In this document: in pieces, positions 5,920-7,637 of the stretch
Layout of the letters: every line of letters starts with the position of its first letter
Numbering within the stretch: the stretch's first letter is position 1
Assembly (NCBI GenBank): GCA_023133395.1
Contig: JAGLWO010000259.1
Location: forward strand, 1-7,637
Reading direction: 5' to 3'
DNA from: Candidatus Cloacimonadota bacterium
GTDB lineage: Bacteria; Cloacimonadota; Cloacimonadia; Cloacimonadales; TCS61
DNA length: 7,637 nucleotides
Position numbers and translations under genes: made by a program
The notes under the pieces: generated by a model
What the model saw: only the letters and a program-made list of their open reading frames with translations
What the model was told of the DNA's origin: nothing
The model's database searches: none

Positions 5920-5991
5920 AACCTTGCGAATGGTTTGCTCCCCTTCGTAATGGGAGATTAAGAGGGGTTTTCTTAAACTTCGCAATGGTTG
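5920..5991 (+). repeat. Mosaic of palindromic repeat modules downstream of citF
   Basis: Four pieces abut here. AACCTTGCGAATGGTT (5920-5935) is an imperfect palindrome. CTCCC (5938-5942) pairs with GGGAG (5952-5956) around CTTCGTAATG (5943-5952), an exact match to an arm of the hairpin module at 1575-1599. TTAAGA (5958-5963) pairs with TCTTAA (5971-5976). TTCGCAATGGTTG (5979-5991) repeats the motif at 2944-2956. Some of these could help end the citF transcript, but no T-run terminator is evident. An 83-codon frame runs through this DNA (5838-6089) and is judged non-coding. Confidence 0.6.
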
Positions 5992-6022
5992 GGCTTGATA
6001 AGAAAAATAGATACGTAAACTT

Positions 6023-6066
6023 GTTCCCAAGTGAGTACTCCGGTTCTGACGGATTTTCTTGGGAAT
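6023..6066 (+). repeat. CCCAAG/CTTGGG palindrome, copy 3, with enlarged loop
   Basis: GTTCCCAAG (6023-6031) and CTTGGGAAT (6058-6066) are the same arms as in copy 1, but the loop is 26 bases instead of 5. The extra DNA holds GAGTACTC (6033-6040, self-complementary) and TCCG/CGGA arms (6039-6042, 6050-6053). It looks like one palindrome nested in another, ending 19 bases before the next start codon. Confidence 0.65.
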
Positions 6067-6085
6067 ATAAAAAGGGGTGGATTTC

Positions 6086-7637
6086 ATGAAGAAAGATATT
6101 TTAATTTTAATGTTACTGTTTTCAGTATGTTTGCTGTCCGCTAATATTTCCTTAAACAAATACGGTCACATTCAGGTATCGGAACAAACTTCTTTGGAGT
6201 ATTTCATCGAAGATGGAGAATATTACATAGATATTGATGGAAATACTCTTATTGGAAACTCTCTTTTTGAAATCGAAAATGGCTACTTAACTTTAACTAC
6301 AATCGAAGAAAACGTTCCCACCTGGCTTAGAATTTATGATATAGATGGAAATCTGAAATTTGAAAAAACCTTCAGGAAAGTAATTAATCTTACTGTTTCT
6401 GAAAATAAAAGACATTCAGCTTTTTTTGATGGAAAAGAGTTGGTTGCCTTGAATAATACTACGTTCAAACAGGAGAAATACACAGATTCAGTGATATTCG
6501 ATATTGATGAAAACGGTGTTCCAATATATGCAGACAAGAACGGGAAAATTTATTACAGAAATGTATCTTACACGCTTCCTGAATTCCCCCGAAAAATTAT
6601 TTTATATAATAATGAACCTCTGTTCTTTACTTCCAAAAATGCTTATAAAATTAAGGAAGATTTAAAGAGAATTTTGAGCTTTTCAGGGAATTTCTTTGAA
6701 GCTAAAGTAATTGATAGTTCACTTTATTTTGTTGAAAAAATCATGGAGAATGGAGATTTCATTTTCAATTTATACAAAACAACTAATTTCATAGATATTG
6801 AAAAGCTGGAAGAAACTGTTTTAGAACGGGATTCAAATAGAACTCACGAACCGATTTACTCTCCTCTGAATTACGGTGTACCGAATTATCCCTTTCCGGT
6901 CGGAAATAGTTATGGCGAAATTCAACAATATGGAACTTTACTCTATCTTCATCCGGGAGTTGATTTCCTGGGAGATGATTATCAGGAAGTTTATTCAGTT
7001 CACGATGGATTTGTTAAAGCTGTTCTTACAACCGGTGGTGATCCGTATTGGCGGGTTGCCATTGCTAACGAAGATGTTTCGACCGAAACAGAAGGTTATC
7101 TTTATGCTCATCTGAACCAGGCTTCCATAACAGTGAATTTTGGAGATCAGGTGTACGCCGGAGATCTGCTGGGAACTCTTTATCCCTGGGGCTGGTATGA
7201 TTTTACTCATATTCACTTTGCCAGATTGCAAGATGAGGGAACTATCTGGTTTGGGAACTGGTGGACGATTGATAATCCGCATATTGATGTGACCAATATC
7301 CAGGATACGATCCCTCCAACTTTTGAAAATGCAATTGACGACGAGCTTTTTGCTTTTCGTACAGATGGTGGAACTTACCTTGATCCGACAGATCTTTCCG
7401 GAGAATTTGATATTATTGTGAAGTGTCATGATATTGAAAATTCAGATTGGCGGATAGATGTATGGGATATCAGTTTCTCGCTTCATCCATCAAGTGATCC
7501 CGATTCCACAGTTTACCAGCAATTCTCTTTTGCATATGATATGCCGCTCGATACATATTTCTCCAGTTATTGGACTGATATCGTTCTTTACACTATCTAT
7601 TCCCGCGATGCAACCTGCTATTCTATTGGGAATTATG
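6086..7637 (+). CDS. Secreted M23 (LytM-type) metallopeptidase, C-terminus outside the window
   Basis: An open frame of 517 codons runs off the right edge. ATG 6086 is preceded by AAAGGGGTGG (6071-6080). Residues 1-19 form a signal peptide (KK, then ILILMLLFSVCLLSA), probably cut after Ala19. Cys15 is not in a good lipobox. Residues 20 to about 260 are rich in short beta-type segments with repeated DIDGN and DENG-like turns, perhaps a propeller or sandwich; no family recognised. The M23 domain spans roughly 260-395. HPGVD gives zinc ligands His289 and Asp293, YAHL gives His342, and THIHF gives His375 and His377, so all expected metal and catalytic residues are present. Residues after about 400 (starting near DTIPPTFENA) look like an Ig-type beta domain. 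The family cleaves peptidoglycan cross-links or other glycine-rich peptides outside the cytoplasm. No obvious functional tie to the metabolic genes upstream. Confidence 0.88.
   Translation, partial: MKKDILILMLLFSVCLLSANISLNKYGHIQVSEQTSLEYFIEDGEYYIDIDGNTLIGNSLFEIENGYLTLTTIEENVPTWLRIYDIDGNLKFEKTFRKVINLTVSENKRHSAFFDGKELVALNNTTFKQEKYTDSVIFDIDENGVPIYADKNGKIYYRNVSYTLPEFPRKIILYNNEPLFFTSKNAYKIKEDLKRILSFSGNFFEAKVIDSSLYFVEKIMENGDFIFNLYKTTNFIDIEKLEETVLERDSNRTHEPIYSPLNYGVPNYPFPVGNSYGEIQQYGTLLYLHPGVDFLGDDYQEVYSVHDGFVKAVLTTGGDPYWRVAIANEDVSTETEGYLYAHLNQASITVNFGDQVYAGDLLGTLYPWGWYDFTHIHFARLQDEGTIWFGNWWTIDNPHIDVTNIQDTIPPTFENAIDDELFAFRTDGGTYLDPTDLSGEFDIIVKCHDIENSDWRIDVWDISFSLHPSSDPDSTVYQQFSFAYDMPLDTYFSSYWTDIVLYTIYSRDATCYSIGNY

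Noticed and set aside
5838..6089. An 83-codon + strand frame across the citF end and following spacer
   Set aside because: It overlaps the citF C-terminus in another frame and then translates only repeat modules; no ribosome site or protein-like pattern.
6122..6130. Lipobox in the M23 protein signal peptide (Cys15)
   Set aside because: The residues before the cysteine (F-S-V) do not fit the small residue needed at -1, while Ala19 gives a normal signal peptidase I site.
6995..7429. 144-codon minus-strand frame opposite the M23 gene
   Set aside because: It is antisense to the M23 domain with its conserved histidines; a shadow frame.

Overview
The window is AT-rich and tightly organised, with every supported gene on the + strand. 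The protein set (a stand-alone lysine-ketoglutarate reductase, a stand-alone saccharopine dehydrogenase, a fused CitD-CitE citrate lyase subunit, CitF, and a secreted M23 peptidase with accessory domains) together with palindrome-rich spacers suggests an anaerobic, amino-acid-using bacterium, perhaps of the FCB group. Cloacimonadota is my best guess, but it rests on general resemblance, not on a marker gene, so confidence is low.

Layout. Positions 1-71 hold the last 22 codons of an upstream membrane protein, possibly an RND transporter, followed by a strong intrinsic terminator (99-134). Next comes saccharopine dehydrogenase (183-1502), a 114-base spacer with a short direct repeat and two hairpins, then a TTG-initiated lysine-ketoglutarate reductase (1617-2939). 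A 183-base spacer with two or three palindromic elements leads to a CitD-CitE fusion (3123-4340), which overlaps citF (4330-5886) by 11 bases. A 199-base spacer made almost wholly of repeat modules (5887-6085) precedes a secreted M23 metallopeptidase (6086 to beyond the window end).

How the genes may work together. The first two enzymes form the two-step saccharopine route that animals and plants carry as one bifunctional protein (LKR-SDH/AASS): lysine + 2-oxoglutarate <-> saccharopine <-> glutamate + 2-aminoadipate semialdehyde. Here they are two genes, in the order opposite to the eukaryotic domain order. CitDE plus CitF supply all three structural subunits of citrate lyase (citrate -> acetate + oxaloacetate). 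The modules could be linked through the 2-oxoglutarate/glutamate/oxaloacetate pool, because oxaloacetate could accept the amino group of the glutamate released from saccharopine and so regenerate 2-oxoglutarate. That link is inference. No citrate lyase ligase or prosthetic-group genes (citC, citX, citG) lie in the window, and the carrier-domain serine is displaced from its usual place, so the exact substrate and activation of this lyase are open.

The spacers share at least four short repeat modules: a CACGAA direct repeat found right after two stop codons, a CCCAAG/CTTGGG palindrome in four versions, a CTTCGTAATG arm, and a TTCGCAATGG motif. They resemble dispersed REP- or MITE-like elements rather than gene-specific regulators.
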